This document shows, in pieces, positions 45,401 through 56,600 of a DNA stretch of 64,000 bases. The DNA lies in assembly GCF_905475395.1 (NCBI RefSeq), contig NC_058337.1, positions 8,730,983 through 8,794,982 of the forward strand. Reading direction: 5' to 3'. Source of the DNA: Chrysoperla carnea (lineage: Eukaryota > Arthropoda > Insecta > Neuroptera > Chrysopidae). Below the pieces are notes generated by a model. It made no database searches, was not told where the DNA came from, and saw only the letters and a list, made by a program, of their open reading frames with translations. Each line of letters begins with the position of its first letter. The first letter of the stretch is position 1. A program made the position numbers and the translations under genes.

Positions 45401-46445
45401 AAATTTAACGATTTAACGTTCTTTGAAAATAAATACCATAATTTTTTAAGAAAAACCAGTCCTGCCAGGTCAAAATCGACAAAAACGAAGTAAGGACAAA
45501 ATTTCGTTGTTTTTTTTTCAGTAAGACCCGGTCGATTGTCGGAGTTGGATTTGGAACTCCGAGTTGGAACTTGGATTTAACATTGCTTTAACATTAAAAA
45601 AAAAGAAGAAATACCTGATTTGATGCAGTGTTCATTCCTTTTTCATGTTTAAATTGATTGAATTATAGTATAAGTTTAAAAATTTAAAATAATTATCCTG
45701 TCCAGTTTTTCTCTGGATAATTAGGAGAAAAATAGTAATTTTTAAAACACACTTTGTATAAAATCGAAGTGTTAGAAGTTGTTTTGAAAAAAAAATCGGA
45801 AAGATGCGAAAAATAGGTTTTTTGTTAAAATAAGATGACAAAGGGTCTGTCAAAACACTTTCTTGATGACTAAAGTAGATACGTTTCCATGAGAATGTAT
45901 CAAATTTTCGACGATTTTTATAAACAAAAAAGAAAACTATTAAATTGCGACGCCACGATCATAAGCCTGTCAGTATTTTGGAATTATTTAGAATATGTAT
46001 AAAAATGTCAAGATTAATCGCGCTACCGCGTTTAGAACTTCCGGCTGTATTTCACGTCAATTTATAAAAACTTAATCAAAAACATGAAAGAACACAATAC
46101 CTTGGGAAAATTGCCATCGGTCCAACTACAGTCAATCCATTATTCAATCGAAATCCTATCTAAAAACATACTTAATTTATATTAAGAAAACATTAGCATT
46201 AATCCACAATCTTACTTGGCTGAAACTATTAATCATTAGTCCAGCATCCATTTGTTGGTTAAGAATTGTAACTGTAGTTTTTCCATCACCTTCATAAGCA
46301 CCTGAAGAATGATTTCTTTTACACAAAAACCTAATCAACATTTTAAATAATTAGGTATCAATATCAGAAATTAACTTAAACAAGACAAAAAGACTTACTT
46401 TCTACTAGAACCTAATGTTCGTTGTAAGAACCTTAAATTATTCAT
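33475..46445 (-). CDS. NDUFAF3: NDUFAF3, mitochondrial complex I assembly factor, four exons
   Basis: Acts with NDUFAF4 in early assembly of NADH:ubiquinone oxidoreductase at the mitochondrial inner membrane. Join complement(33475..33817, 46101..46159, 46216..46330, 46399..46445): 343, 59, 115 and 47 nt, in frame across all junctions (phases 2, 0, 2), giving 187 residues; human NDUFAF3 is 184. All junctions have GT-AG ends. The N-terminus (MNNLRFLQRTLGSSRK) is basic and lacks acids, as in a mitochondrial presequence. The core contains INSFSQIGFRLNNGLTVVGP, FPRTVVSWNVDG spanning the long intron, VDILVLGLGDEK, QACATFNFLNGEGRCVAGAL and IPP, matching the DUF498/Mth938-type fold. Intron 3 (33818-46100) is 12,283 bp and packed with transposons; introns 1 and 2 are 68 and 56 bp. 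The gene is head-to-head with WDR3. Confidence 0.93.
34270..35137 (+). pseudogene. DUF4806-type pseudogene with retained introns, inside NDUFAF3 intron 3
   Basis: Three blocks join in frame with GT-AG sites: 34270-34452 (ending LPFTTVENLKEFDAKIKVDE and EALRNEV), 34536-34707 (FDIIWAQIDVNQKSINKVVG, IFLKFCSRELLENY) and 34941-35137. The pattern LP..t...L..FD..L.......V......I........N.....LFs..L...Y matches the DUF4806 domain common in arthropod proteins of unknown function. An in-frame TAG near 34693 and a TAA after KSEKQ (about 34977) break it. Because introns are retained, it is a DNA-level gene copy and not a retrocopy. It is antisense to the host gene. 33860-34260 and 35140-35380 are otherwise empty. 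Confidence 0.65.
35385..35481 (+). mobile_element. Possible short 5' LTR of the Copia element
   Basis: The segment begins TGTTGTAGTAAAAACACTAC and ends directly before the primer-binding site, but it does not end in a clear CA and no 3' LTR is present for comparison. The true LTR could be longer. The boundary is weak. Confidence 0.3.
35482..35496 (+). other. Copia primer-binding site (initiator tRNA-Met internal region)
   Basis: GGTTATGGGCCCAGT is complementary to the anticodon-stem region of insect initiator tRNA-Met, the half-tRNA primer known for Drosophila copia. It lies about 107 bases before the gag-pol start. Confidence 0.8.
35603..37846 (+). CDS. Copia retrotransposon Gag-Pol, truncated after integrase
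   Basis: A single open frame of 747 codons encodes a Ty1/copia polyprotein. Gag is at residues 1 to about 210, with a CCHC zinc knuckle CYKCRKIGHWAAEC near 218-231. The aspartic protease has DSGASKHIS near 278. The GAG-preintegrase region has LYHERFAHQNKRYV and a CDGCALGK Cys pair. The integrase core has catalytic acids in IHADVNGPM (about 477), CDGGGEF (about 539) and GTAERENRT (about 575). The frame stops soon after integrase. Reverse transcriptase and RNase H are missing and a LINE ORF1 fragment follows at 37812, so the element cannot complete its cycle. The intact frame suggests a young insertion or a truncation made recently. It is antisense to NDUFAF3, in its third intron. Confidence 0.95.
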   Translation: MSNNELKLQVDKLEGPEDWAKWKWHMNMVFRAHNLESIVSGESKCPVLPATGETPEQKKELQNWLRNDAKAASIIASALNKTTAELVLTFFQARRDDKEDINVHVAKLQKLFVDLNTELENHNENKLSERILNGRILSTLGREYNNFKDLWDTIPTDQQKLNLLIEKLCTIEAHELSNKTEVNEVAFMAKDTKVKNKSGVKKNVNSEKLARAKQKFLCYKCRKIGHWAAECSSKTFKMSTNGNERPKTESKGKTTAFIAYSLKVNCENSITADYWCCDSGASKHISPNKHHFVSFTNFCTPEKICLGKKDAVMLAYGHGTVNVEIYINNEWENAILEDVWYVPDASINLFSVKAAASKGFKTILDEETVEIVRKENQKLVATGYLSKELYILNMHSVNLTSAAQVNLSKENDTLQLYHERFAHQNKRYVKQILRRMNIDIADEKEDLCDGCALGKMHRLRFKKRPSQSEETAKLIHADVNGPMKTTSLGGSRYNVCFKDDFSKYRRIFFLKKKNEVCKALEQFLNEAATNGHTVKKFRCDGGGEFINKEVVNLLSRRGIEHIISPPYTPQQNGTAERENRTTVEAARSILSASKLPQYLWAEACNTAMYILNRTGKTKVADKFPHELWYKRKVKNLNHLRVFGTGCYVHIPKQFRSKFDNKSVFGHMVGYVNDKDGYRVWIPSKGKIIFSDDVLFKSEKMCNIQPNAEVVSYVDEKDDESVIENQFDTPDKDTNSLNESINQIFKCN
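37812..38039 (+). pseudogene. LINE ORF1-like coiled-coil fragment
   Basis: A 75-codon frame overlaps the end of the Copia frame and encodes YEHITEIIKSTVKAETGI followed by MIQNEVTNLKNNKLREEILL. This is a heptad-rich stretch like the N-terminal coiled coil of LINE ORF1 proteins. It marks the breakpoint where Copia was cut. Too short for clade assignment. Confidence 0.4.
38685..39128 (-). mobile_element. tRNA-Arg-derived SINE, near full-length copy
   Basis: Read on the minus strand, the head (39128 to about 39060) is tRNA-like: GGTAGAGTGTTGGACTTCTA, with a perfect TGGA/TCCA anticodon stem enclosing CTTCTAT (anticodon TCT, Arg), and AGTTCAAAGC, which fits the Pol III B box. About 370 bp of unrelated body follows and the element ends in an A-rich tail (T run on the plus strand, 38685-38696). 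That is the SINE layout. It sits inside the IS4EU transposase relic. Confidence 0.68.
39281..39601 (-). mobile_element. Second SINE copy, 5'-truncated
   Basis: This is almost identical to 38685-39006 of the first copy, including the A tail. It stops abruptly at 39601, where the duplicated transposase segment resumes and the tRNA head is missing. The few differences imply a recent duplication. Confidence 0.75.
40170..40860. other. Gene-free stretch
   Basis: AT-rich, with no recognised family. Part of NDUFAF3 intron 3. Confidence 0.4.
40861..43316 (+). mobile_element. Jockey/CR1-like LINE relic with (ATT)n 3' tail, split by a hAT insertion
   Basis: 41090-41295 encodes YYKLYCKILRKVINNAKLLH and NKLKTSWEIINQ, the linker before the RT domain. 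42325-42480 encodes LMLDLSKTFDCVDNTNLFHK, RT motif A. 42575-42850 encodes WMMIDNNLNCKCHVDCLCSR, YYACEFSILNYNIIAWRQAT and a C-terminal RILRLIL..LKPR stretch. The end has (ATT)n runs (43155-43185 and 43291-43314), typical of 3' tails in these clades. hAT sequence is inserted at 41480-42180. Many stops; dead. Confidence 0.72.
41480..42180 (+). mobile_element. Internally deleted hAT element nested in the LINE
   Basis: The 5' end CAGTGTTCCCAACTTAGTGG (41480-41499) is a hAT-like terminus. The frame about 41745-42094 encodes LATFAISLLVLPHSNAEVER and LFSTMNDTKTKKRNRMKSDL, the hAT dimerisation domain. The catalytic region is absent. The 3' terminus was not found; the coding end at 42096 is followed by an AT microsatellite (42131-42150). 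The right boundary is an estimate. Confidence 0.6.
43317..43660 (+). pseudogene. LINE RT fragment (SGVPQGS and FADD motifs)
   Basis: The frame reads LVYSGVPQGSILGSILYILY and, past a stop, MFADDTTILIEA. A second frame then gives MNLSKTQTLKLG and DSATFLGLIIDHKFTWNKH, the order expected in a jockey/CR1-like RT after motif B. It directly follows the (ATT)n tail of the preceding LINE, so it is a separate insertion or a rearranged piece of a related copy. Confidence 0.65.
43675..44945 (+). pseudogene. Fragment E of the unnamed repetitive family (N-terminal half)
   Basis: About 43690-43875 encodes EINRITYLTDLLSQYKCLLL and KFGEDQVRAKDL, then ANLERK-type text. 44325-44420 encodes THVAVDNFDRFVDTATRKNT followed by LHGTVGIIYQF. 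About 44740-44850 encodes VEYLSPINDSPTYLAVVQE and TLNIAKEVATNCDQ. In the relatives I recall, these blocks come in this order (a DN-D...T.HG segment, then IN.SPT..AVV.ETL..A) and precede the region seen in copies A and B. Numerous stops. Lies in NDUFAF3 intron 3. Confidence 0.58.
44953..45330 (-). repeat. Degenerate copy of repeat family R1
   Basis: Starts ACAAGTGAAAACAAACAACT and includes 'gttaacagtgatgtttacga' and 'tgttctatctctaactgttt', all present in the same order in the longer R1 copy at 50143-50823. Gaps and substitutions are frequent. 45340-46100 is gene-free. Confidence 0.65.
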
Positions 46446-47667
46446 ATTAAAATTTTATAATAAATAACAAAACTCAATTACTTTATCTAAATAATGAGTA
46501 TTTATACATCAATGATATTATTAAATTACGCAGTTATCGTTGTCAAAATGTCAATTGTGTATTTGCCAAATATTCATTTCTTTTGCCATAACACATTTCA
46601 AAATTTTACGAAACGATAGTTGTGAATTGACACATTTGGTGTTACACTTACAAAAAACAAAATCCAAATTAGGTTCATTTTGGCTGCGTTCAGCGACGTG
46701 AGTAGTAATCATATTATTCTATGGTAGTAATCAGTATCGTCAACAGACCTTTTCATTTCAAAATCTCGATTCACTTTTGTTTCGGTTTAAAAGATTTATA
46801 ACCAATGTGATAACATGAAGAAAAAAAAATCTTCTATCTTAGCCCAACTTATTGTTGTCAATCTGAAAAATTTAACTCTGCACTTGCGCTTATAACATGA
46901 TGAAAAGGCATATGAAAAAAGTGGTGATTCTGATTCGCTCAGTAATAACCCTATTAGGGTACTTTTGGTAGTGAAAAATAAATTATGCAATTTGATAAAA
47001 ATTAAAATTTATGTAGAAATATAGTTAAATATTCTGATTTTGAATCATAAAAGCACATTATTGTTTTATTATATTAAAATTAAAAGTCCTAATTTTTAAT
47101 ATGTATATCACGTGGCCTAAAACACGAGCCACCACATGATGTACATCATATATTCAAAAATAATATGCATTAATTACTAATTTTTTGATGGCATTCATAG
47201 TATTTGTAGGCTATGTTACCATCAACTTTATTTATACATACAATAATTACATACACGACAGTTGTTTTTACCAATATTACGTCACCAAAATGCCTAAAAG
47301 AGTTCTTGCGAAAATGTTATTTTGCCGAAATATATTTTTTTGTGGCTTTTTATTAGGAAAATCAACATTTTGAAGAACTTTTTCAAACTTAGTAGAATAC
47401 CCTATTTCTGGCCAAGGTGTTGAATTGGTTAAGAGCACATCTTTTATTTTACATTTGTTCACAAGGACATTTTTTGAACGCAATCTTTTACAAACGCTAC
47501 AAGTGACTTTTAAAAATTGTAGGTTATGTTAAACAATATTGTAATTATAAACACTCACACGTGTGATACTATTTTGTAAATGGTACTTGGTGTTAGTAGT
47601 GTTATTTGTTTTTACCCCGACTATTTATATATATAATCGGTGAATGTTATGATTAAATTTATTAAAA
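46446..47667. promoter_or_regulatory. Shared upstream region of divergent NDUFAF3 and WDR3
   Basis: The two start codons are 1,222 bp apart and point away from each other. No coding frame interrupts the interval. I see no unambiguous TATA or DPE element, so the region is identified only by position. Two promoters or one bidirectional promoter are equally possible. Confidence 0.45.
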
Positions 47668-50600
47668 ATGGGTTTAACAAAACAATATTTAAGATATGCC
47701 GCAGCAGGAACCTTTAATATAATAGCAAGTCCACAATGTAATCATGCATTTATTACGTACAATCATCAAGAAGGTAGATATGTGGCTGTTGGAGCAGCCC
47801 AACATGTCTTCATATGGGATATGAAACTAGCTGAGAAGGTATTCATTATAACATTATACATAATTTTATTTTAGTTCAAATTTTACGACATTCTGTAGGT
47901 ACAAGTTTTTAATGGAGATCATGCAGCTGCATCTTGCATCGTGTTTGTATCAAGTACAAACCATTTAGCTGTTGGCTATTCCGATGGACTACTCAAAATC
48001 TTTGATTTGAATTCAGGGGAAGTTGTGAATAATTTTAGTGGACATAGAAATCAAATAACTGCTATTGGTTTTGATTCCGAAGGACATAGGATAGCATCTG
48101 GTGCAAAAGTAATATAACCACTATTTTAAAACTTCTGAAACGGTCCAGTTCCGAATGGTCACAAAAGTTTTGTACTTATTTTCTATTTTATGTGGCTAAA
48201 AATTCTATTTACTGAGCATATTTGAATTATCATCTAAGATCCTATGGATAACAACTTAAAAATTTCAAATAGAAACCACCATTTTAATTACTGATTCGTA
48301 TAGAAGAAATTGAAAAGTCAGTTGTTCGACGCTAGACCAGAAAGTTAGATTTCCTGGTGTATGTCAAATAAATTTTTCTTCACATATGCCAAGAAATCCA
48401 ACTTTGTGTCTCGAGGTCGTAATAAGCTATTTGTCCTGGACATAATTTAGAAACTAAATAGTTTCGACAGAAATCGAAAAACCATCTTGTAAATCGTTAG
48501 TGATAAAATAAAAGTTTAAATGTAAAAGTTATTTTTGATATATATTTATACATTTTTTTCTAAACATCCCTTTTTACCCGTGAGGGCGTCTTCAAAAATT
48601 TCGAAGTTTTTGCAAGTATTTTGTGGAATTTTGTTGTTGTTGTTTTTCTAGACTGTTTCGCAAAACCATCAGTTGAAGTTAACTTTTGCCCTCACGAGTA
48701 AACAGAATGACTCAAATAAAAGTTGTTAATTTTTTTTAAAGAAATAACTTTTACATTCTAATTTTTGTTCTTTCTCTAACGGTTTACAGGGTGGAAATTT
48801 TTTCATTTGATTGAATGAGCAAAAAATTCCATTTAAAGTTCAAAAAACGAAAATGTGCACAAATACTTCAGCTAGAACTTTTAATTGTACTTTTTTTTTT
48901 ATTTGATGCATAGTTTTTTTGTAATTTGTAAAAAACTGATTAACCCCGCCCCCTAATTACACCCCCCAAAAGGGGGTTACGTACGCCTCTGAAAGGTCGA
49001 ATTTCATTTACGAAGTGGTTTACAACCTTATAAACAACTGTGAAAAATTTCAAAGATGCATTAATTTTTTCTTTTTAGATATATTTAGTTTCATTGTAAT
49101 ATATAAAAGTTTTACAATAATTTTGTGACCAATCCAATCGTGCGTTTACGAAATTCTTGCTAAATTAATTGACTAAATATATTTATTGTATTTTTATCTG
49201 TTTTCTTTTAGGACAATGAGATAATAATTTGGGATAGTGTTGCTGATGCTGGAGTATGTAGATTATCAGGCCATAAAGATCAAATCACTCAAATAATCTT
49301 CATGCGTAAACGTAATAATAAATATGTAAATGTATTAATAAGTGCATCCAAAGACACTTTTATTAAGTTTTGGGATCTACAAACCAATCATTGTTTTCAA
49401 ACATTAACAGCTCATAAAACTGAGGTTAGGATACAAATTTTTTACAAATGTAACAAATACTGTAGAAAATGAACCGTTTAAGGTTGCAATTCTATGGATC
49501 AATATGATTTTTTATGGGACCCAGATCAAAATGTTCGCATGAGTGTGAAGAACAAAGTCATATTGATTAGAAAATGTGCTTTTAGCATGAGTGTGCGCTT
49601 AGAAGTACACCCAAGCTAATTCTACTGAAAAATCATGAAATTTGAGAAAACAGCCAATGGTTTTATATTTTGGGCTATTAGAAGTATTTTTCCTAAAACT
49701 CACAGTTTTTGAGATACAAGTGATGGAAAAAACACCCAATTTATATGAATATTTGATATTGTTGAAATTAACTATTGTGGCGTAATGGATTTGTCACAAC
49801 CTGGCGAGTGCTACTGAAGAAATGGCAATAATAAAAATTCAATATGGCGACCACCAGACGCAAGTCAAGTCGGGTATCATTGAACAGCTATTAAATAGAC
49901 AAATCGATTAACGTAATAATCATTAAAATCGGTTCAAGCCTTTGATCTTTAAAGCGCCTCAAAATACCAAACTTATATATACAGGTTGAAAATGAAAGTC
50001 GTTGAATATTTTTTAAACAAATTTTTATTTACGACTAGTTTTGGATTCTGTTTAGGTTCTACAAAAAGACTATACATATACAAATTGTTATTTTACAAAA
50101 TTATTGAATATCTTACCTTAAAAAATAGTAAAAAATAGTAAAAAACAAGATAAAACAAACAATTGACTGAGTTAATTGTTGAAATACCATGTATAGGCAG
50201 TGTTGATAACTCATTTCACATACATAACTCATTTCTCATGATAACATTTCACATACATACATATCTGACATATTTAACTGATATTCTCATATAATGCGCA
50301 AGTGTTGATGCGCAATTGTTTGTTTTTTGACGTCACGTAAATAACAAAAGATATTCACTTTAATATTCCTATATTAAATACATACTATAAAATTTGCACC
50401 TATTTAACGCCCTCGTGGGTAAACAGTGATGTTTACAAAAAAATGTTTCAAACAAAAGTTTTATATTTTTTTATAAGCAACATTTTTTACATTTAAACTT
50501 TTGTTCTATCTCTAACGGTTTACAAGATGGGTCCTACGGACCCATGATCCAATTGACCCATGTTGCTCATTTACGAACTTGACCTCACTTTTTACGTCCT

Positions 50601-53600
50601 AAGCACGCTGTAAAAATTTCAGCTTGATATCTCTTTTCGTTTTTGAGTAATCGTGACCACAGACGGACGGCCGGACGGACGGACGGACAACCGGAAATGG
50701 ATTAATTAGGTGATTTTATGAACACCTATACCAATTTTTTTTTTGTAGCATCAATATTTTTAGGCGTTACAAACTTGGGACTAAACTTATAATACTATGT
50801 ATATTTCATATATACATGGTATAAAAACAAGTGAAAACAAACAATTGACTGAGTTAATTGTTGAAATACCATGTATAGACTGTGTTGATGAAGCAATCGT
50901 TTGTTTTTTGTCGTCACGTAAATAAAAAAGGATATCCACTGTTAAATAGCCACACACAAACTGATATAATAAGCGCCCTCGTGGGTAAACAGTGATGTTT
51001 ACAAAAAAATGTTTCAAACGAAAGTTGTTTATTTTTTATAAGGAACATTTTTCACATTTTAACTTTTGTTCTATCTCTAACGGTTTACAAGATGGGTCCT
51101 ACGGACCCATAGGTCAAGTTCCAATTGACCTATGTTGCTCATTTACGAACTCGACCTCACTTTTTGCGTCCTGGGTACGCTACTAGAATTTCATCTTGAT
51201 ATTTCTCTTCGTTTTTGAGTTATCGTGTTGACAGACAGACAACCGGAAATGGACTAATTAGGTGATTCTATGAACACCTAAACCCAACTACCGCAAGTAC
51301 CCTATTACCTTGGATAAACTTCTACGATCGCGTGCGCGCACATGGTTAAAGTACACTTTCTAATCAATATGACTTTGTTCTACAGACTCATACGAACATT
51401 TTGAGCTGGATCCCGTAGAATTTCAACCTTTTAGCGTTAATCCGGAATCATTTCTTAGTTTAAGTAATCGTATGATAATATTAATTTTATTGTAGGTATG
51501 GGATATTTCATTACTAAAAAATGAACAGTATTTGGTAAGTGGATGTAGTGATGCAGAACTACGAGTCTGGCAATTAAAATTGAATGACGATGATGTTGGC
51601 ATTGGACAACAAGAAGGCACAGATATAAATACTAATGATGATGTAAGTGATATAAAAGTATCAAAAGAATATTTATAAGTCCCAACTTATTTTTAAGTTG
51701 TTTAGAAAAGAGTGTATGTTTTCGTTTATGAGTGGAAAGTGCTGCTGCTGTTGGGATGGGTATACAGAGTGGAAAATTTTAATATATTATTGCTAATAGC
51801 TCGTTTTGTTGTTAGTCATTCAAAAAATAATTCAAAGAAAAGTTGCATAGTTTGATGGGGGAGGGGTGGGGCCATTATGTTCTGACTTCAGATTTGATCT
51901 AGTTCTCCGGGTTGCTTTAATAGTCAATTTAGATCCTAAAAAGTAAGAGATAGAATAACACTTTAAATTAGAAAGTTGATCCTTATTAGAAAACCAATCT
52001 TTTAATTTAATCATATTTTTTCGAAAATCGTTAGCTTTCGAATTAAATGCGACTTAAAAATATGTCATTATTGCATTTAAACCAAAGAAAACATGCTAAC
52101 TACAAATAAATTTATTGTATTTTTTGTATTTTATAAATACGTATTTCGACTACCAAGTAGTCATCATCAGTAAGAATTAGCTAGTCGTGATTACTCTTAT
52201 TATAAATGTTACTCTTTGCTAATTTGGTGGCGGTGCAGTCCGCCTAACTTTCTAATTTAAAGTTTTATTCTATCTCTTACGTTTTAGGATCTAAATTAAC
52301 TGTTAAGGCAACCCAGAGAACTAGGTCGAATTTAATGTCAGGACATGATGTTCCCCGCCAAACTCTGCAACTTTTGTTTACGTTATATTTTTATTGGTTA
52401 ACTACAAAACGAGCTTTTAGCAATAATAGATTAAAATGGTCCATCCTGAATAAAAAAATGTTCGTAAAACTGGTGTTAAAACTCATACCGCCATATTAAA
52501 ACTTAAGTAGATTAACGTACATTATATATTTTCATTTAAACGAATAGAAAGGCTGCGAAAAATACTGTAACCGGGAATCAAATCCGATCTGTGGCACCTT
52601 GCCTCTCGATTACTGCAGTTTTTCGTAAGTGATTGAAAGTGCTTCAATTTTTTGTTTTAAGATTTAACTTATTGCTACCCTATGTTTATGAATGCACGAC
52701 ACGCAATTCATCCATATTTTAATTAACATTGATTGTTTTTAATTTCAGTTGCCTGTTAATTGTAGCTACGTTGGCTCAATTTTGCGCGCAGGCAAGGGCC
52801 GTGTTGTATCATTGAGAAGTGATTCAAACGGACAAATACTAGCTACACACGGTTTGGATCACCAAATAGAATTGTTTATGTTCTGTGACGATCAACAAGT
52901 TCAAACTAGAGTGAAGAAACGTTTAAAGAAAGAACGTAGTGCAGATCAACAATCAATGTAAATAATGAAATTCAAACAAATTAATTAGGTATTAATTCTG
53001 GCGCGAATAGCTTCCTTATGGCAACATTATTTTGATGTATCCACGCAAGTTTTCTATAAGCATTTTAACCCCCTGAAGATAAGTATACCATGTATATATG
53101 AAATATATCAAGGTATGCTAAGTTTAGTCCTAAATTATAAAGCTATATACTTAAAGTTCAAACCGACAGAAAAAGTTGTGGGCAAAACCATTGAAGATAG
53201 AAATTTGAAATATTTTTAAAGATTTCTAAAGGAAAACCAGTGTAATAGATTTTCTTACAAAATCAAATATCTTAGAAAGAATATTTGATACAGAACTACT
53301 AATAAAATATATACTAAATTTTTTCTTTCCTCTCGTGAACACTATGTTGCTATTCATATTTTTAACCCCCGAACCAAAAAAAGGGGTGTTATAAGTTTGG
53401 TCGCTATGTGTTTCTCTGTAGCTGTTTGTCTATGGCATCATAGCGCTTAAACGGATGAACCAATTTTGATTTTTTTTTTCCGTTTGAAAGGTAATTTAAT
53501 GGAGAGTGTTCTTAGCTATGTTTCAAGTGCGAGTTTAGAGGTTCCGTACCCGAAAAATTAGTTGGTGATTTTTTAATTTTTATAAATTTTCCTTGCAAGT

Positions 53601-56600
53601 ATTAAAATTGGCATTAATTTTTTCTTTCTTACCATGATATTTTATTTAATTTTGCTGTACTAGTAGTAAGAACAGGAGCAATTCAAAAAAAATAAATATA
53701 GCCATTGGAAAATTATTCACGCCAGAATCATATCCAAATATTTATTATGTTTTACTTTAATTATAGTCAACAAACAACGTCAACAGAACAGATCACCTTA
53801 AAAGATCAAGTTCGTAGACTGAAATCTGTAAAATTAATGGAAAAAGCAAAATCAGTGGGTGTAATATTAGGTGCAGGTGGAGAGATACGAATTTCAACAG
53901 TTTTAAATAAGAATAGTGTGGCTTTGTACAGTTATAGTTCTTTGAATCAACATGTAGATGCTGAACCCAAATGTTTGCGACAAATTGGTGGACATCACGG
54001 ACATCAAACAGAAATCAGAAGTGTAGACTTTAGCTCAGATGATTTAGCCATGTTGTCGGGGAGTGGTGATTCCATCAAAGTATGGAATCAAACATCACAA
54101 ACATGTTTACGAACTGTTTACACGCAAGATTATGTTTTATGTGTGTGTTTTGTGCCTGGTGATCGACATGCTCTGATTGGATTAAAAAATGGACATCTAC
54201 TTATCATTGATATATCTGTGGGTGATATTTTAGAAGATATTCCAGCGCATGACAAAGAATTATGGTCAATATGTGTCACTCCAGATTTGGTAAATATTAT
54301 TCATATTTAATATATCTATTTTATGTATCTGAATTACTAGTCCTTACCCGACAGTTTCGCCAGATGATTCCAACTTTCTACAAAACATAATTTTCGAAAT
54401 AAATATAACAAAAGTACACAGCGTGGACCATTTTAATCTATTATGGCTAATAGCTCGTTTTATAGTTAACCGATAAAAAAAAAGCTATGGTAAAATTTTT
54501 TAGCCCTATTAAAACTTAATAGGGCTTAGTATTAAATCAAAAAAGTTTCAGAAATTTTGACCGTTTAAAACACGAGATAATTATGCCTATGTTTCCAATT
54601 TTTTCCAATTTACGTTAAAATTAATATCTCGAAAATGAAAATTAATATCTAAAATCTTTTATTTACTTATTCTAAAAACATTCCTTTCAACTGTGACAGT
54701 GAGTTTTACATGCTTTGAATGTGGAAATCATGAACTTTGCAGCTGATTATCTCGCGATCTAAACGACCAAAAGTTTTGCAACTTCGGGATCTCACAGCTA
54801 ACATTATTCTGAGTTTATGAAAAAAATAGGCCAAATCTGTCGACAAGTGCATGCTGGAAATACCTTATATCAGACTTGACCTAGTTCTCCAGGTTGCTTA
54901 CATAGTCAATTTATATCCTAAAAAGTAAGAGATAGAATAACACTTTAAATTAGAAAGTTGATCCTCTAGGCCGTTAAAAGTAACTGAAAATAAGAGATTT
55001 TATGAATTTATTTAAAAGCAAAAAAAAAAAAAAAAATGGAAGGTTTTAACATCTAGTTTAAGACCCTTCTAACGCGCAATCTCAGAAGTGTTAGGGTTGC
55101 GTTAATTAACGCTTTGTATATACAAAATAACAATTTTCGGCCATTATCTCATAAACCATTAACTTTATGAAAAATAGTTTCAACCAAAAATTGTCGGAAA
55201 TTTTTTTCCTTAAAAAAAATGTAGAATCAAAATTTTGATATCTTCAGCCATTTTTCCGAAAATTGGATAAAACCGTCCAAATACCTCATCTTGTAAACCG
55301 TTAGAGATAGAACAAAAGTTTTAATACAAAAAAATGTTAAACTTATATAAAAAAATAAACAACTTTTATTTGAAATATTTTTTCGTAAACGTCACTGTTT
55401 ACCCGTGAACGCGCAAATTAGGACAAAACTTTGGTGCCCATTTTCTCCTATTATTAAAGATAGGTAGTTGAAAGTTTAGTCGACCTTATACCATCTCTAA
55501 GACTAGACTACATTTTTTTTTAAAACTATATTATTTTTTTTACAGAGAGGTTGTGTGACTGGGGCTGGTGATTGCACTTTAAAATTTTGGAATTATCAAT
55601 TAATAGATGATGAAGAGAGCTGTAACAAAACTAACACTAAAGTGCTTTCATTGTTACACACAAAAACATTAAAATTGGAAGAAACTGTTTTAGCCATCAA
55701 AATGTCATCAAATAATAAATTTATTGCAGTAGCTTTATTGGATTCAACAGTTAAAATATTTTTTATAGATACATTAAAGGTATTCAATTTATTTTATTTA
55801 AATTAATTATATTTATATCCTGAATACAGGGTGCGTCATCTTTTACCTAATCGATTGAGTTGATTACACATATACATACTATAATATGGGTTTTTTTATT
55901 GCACACAGTATACCTTATTAGTTCATTTCTGTCTGTGAACAGAATAACTTAAAAACAAAAACAAGCAGGGGTAGAAGAAATGTTTAAATACAAAAAATGA
56001 TCTTTTGAAAAACGAACAAATTTTGTTTGAAGTATTTGTTTCATAAACTTGTTTACGGTGCCCTAAGATAATATAAAGACAGGTATTCCAATCGTCCATG
56101 CGGTTGCACAGCCACGAGTGTGTCCAGCATACTAACTGGCTGTCAACTAAAGTACTTCCATACTAGCTCCCATAATAATAAATATATTTTTTAATAATTA
56201 ATTAGCGACTAAAAAAATTAACATTAGATTGATAAACGTATATTCTAATATTCGAATATATATGATAATAACAATAATATATTCGAATTTCTGAGTCAAA
56301 AAAACCTTCATTGTTTAGTTGATGAAACACAATATATCATCGAAATACCTGATAATTGTGAATTAACAGAAATTTAAAAATACGGACTGAATTATCTTTG
56401 TGACTGGGCAGTATTTTTTTCGCTCTATGATTGCGAAGTTTGTGAAAGAGCAATTAATTCTCCATTACCGTTATCGAATGCAAGTTCTGACTGCACAGAT
56501 GTAATAAGTTTTCACTAGCTATGGAAAATAATTATTGCATCTACAGAATGTTATTGAGCTTTTCACAAGAAATATTCCGGAAGCTGTTAAACACTCACTT

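Noticed and set aside
46446..47667. Search for a TATA box or other core promoter element to anchor transcription starts.
   Set aside because: AT-rich sequence offers many TATA-like strings and none has a supporting context.
52560..52625. Minus-strand text with GATTTGATTCCCGG, like a tRNA B box.
   Set aside because: No A box, acceptor stem or anticodon stem could be found, so neither a tRNA gene nor a SINE head is supported.
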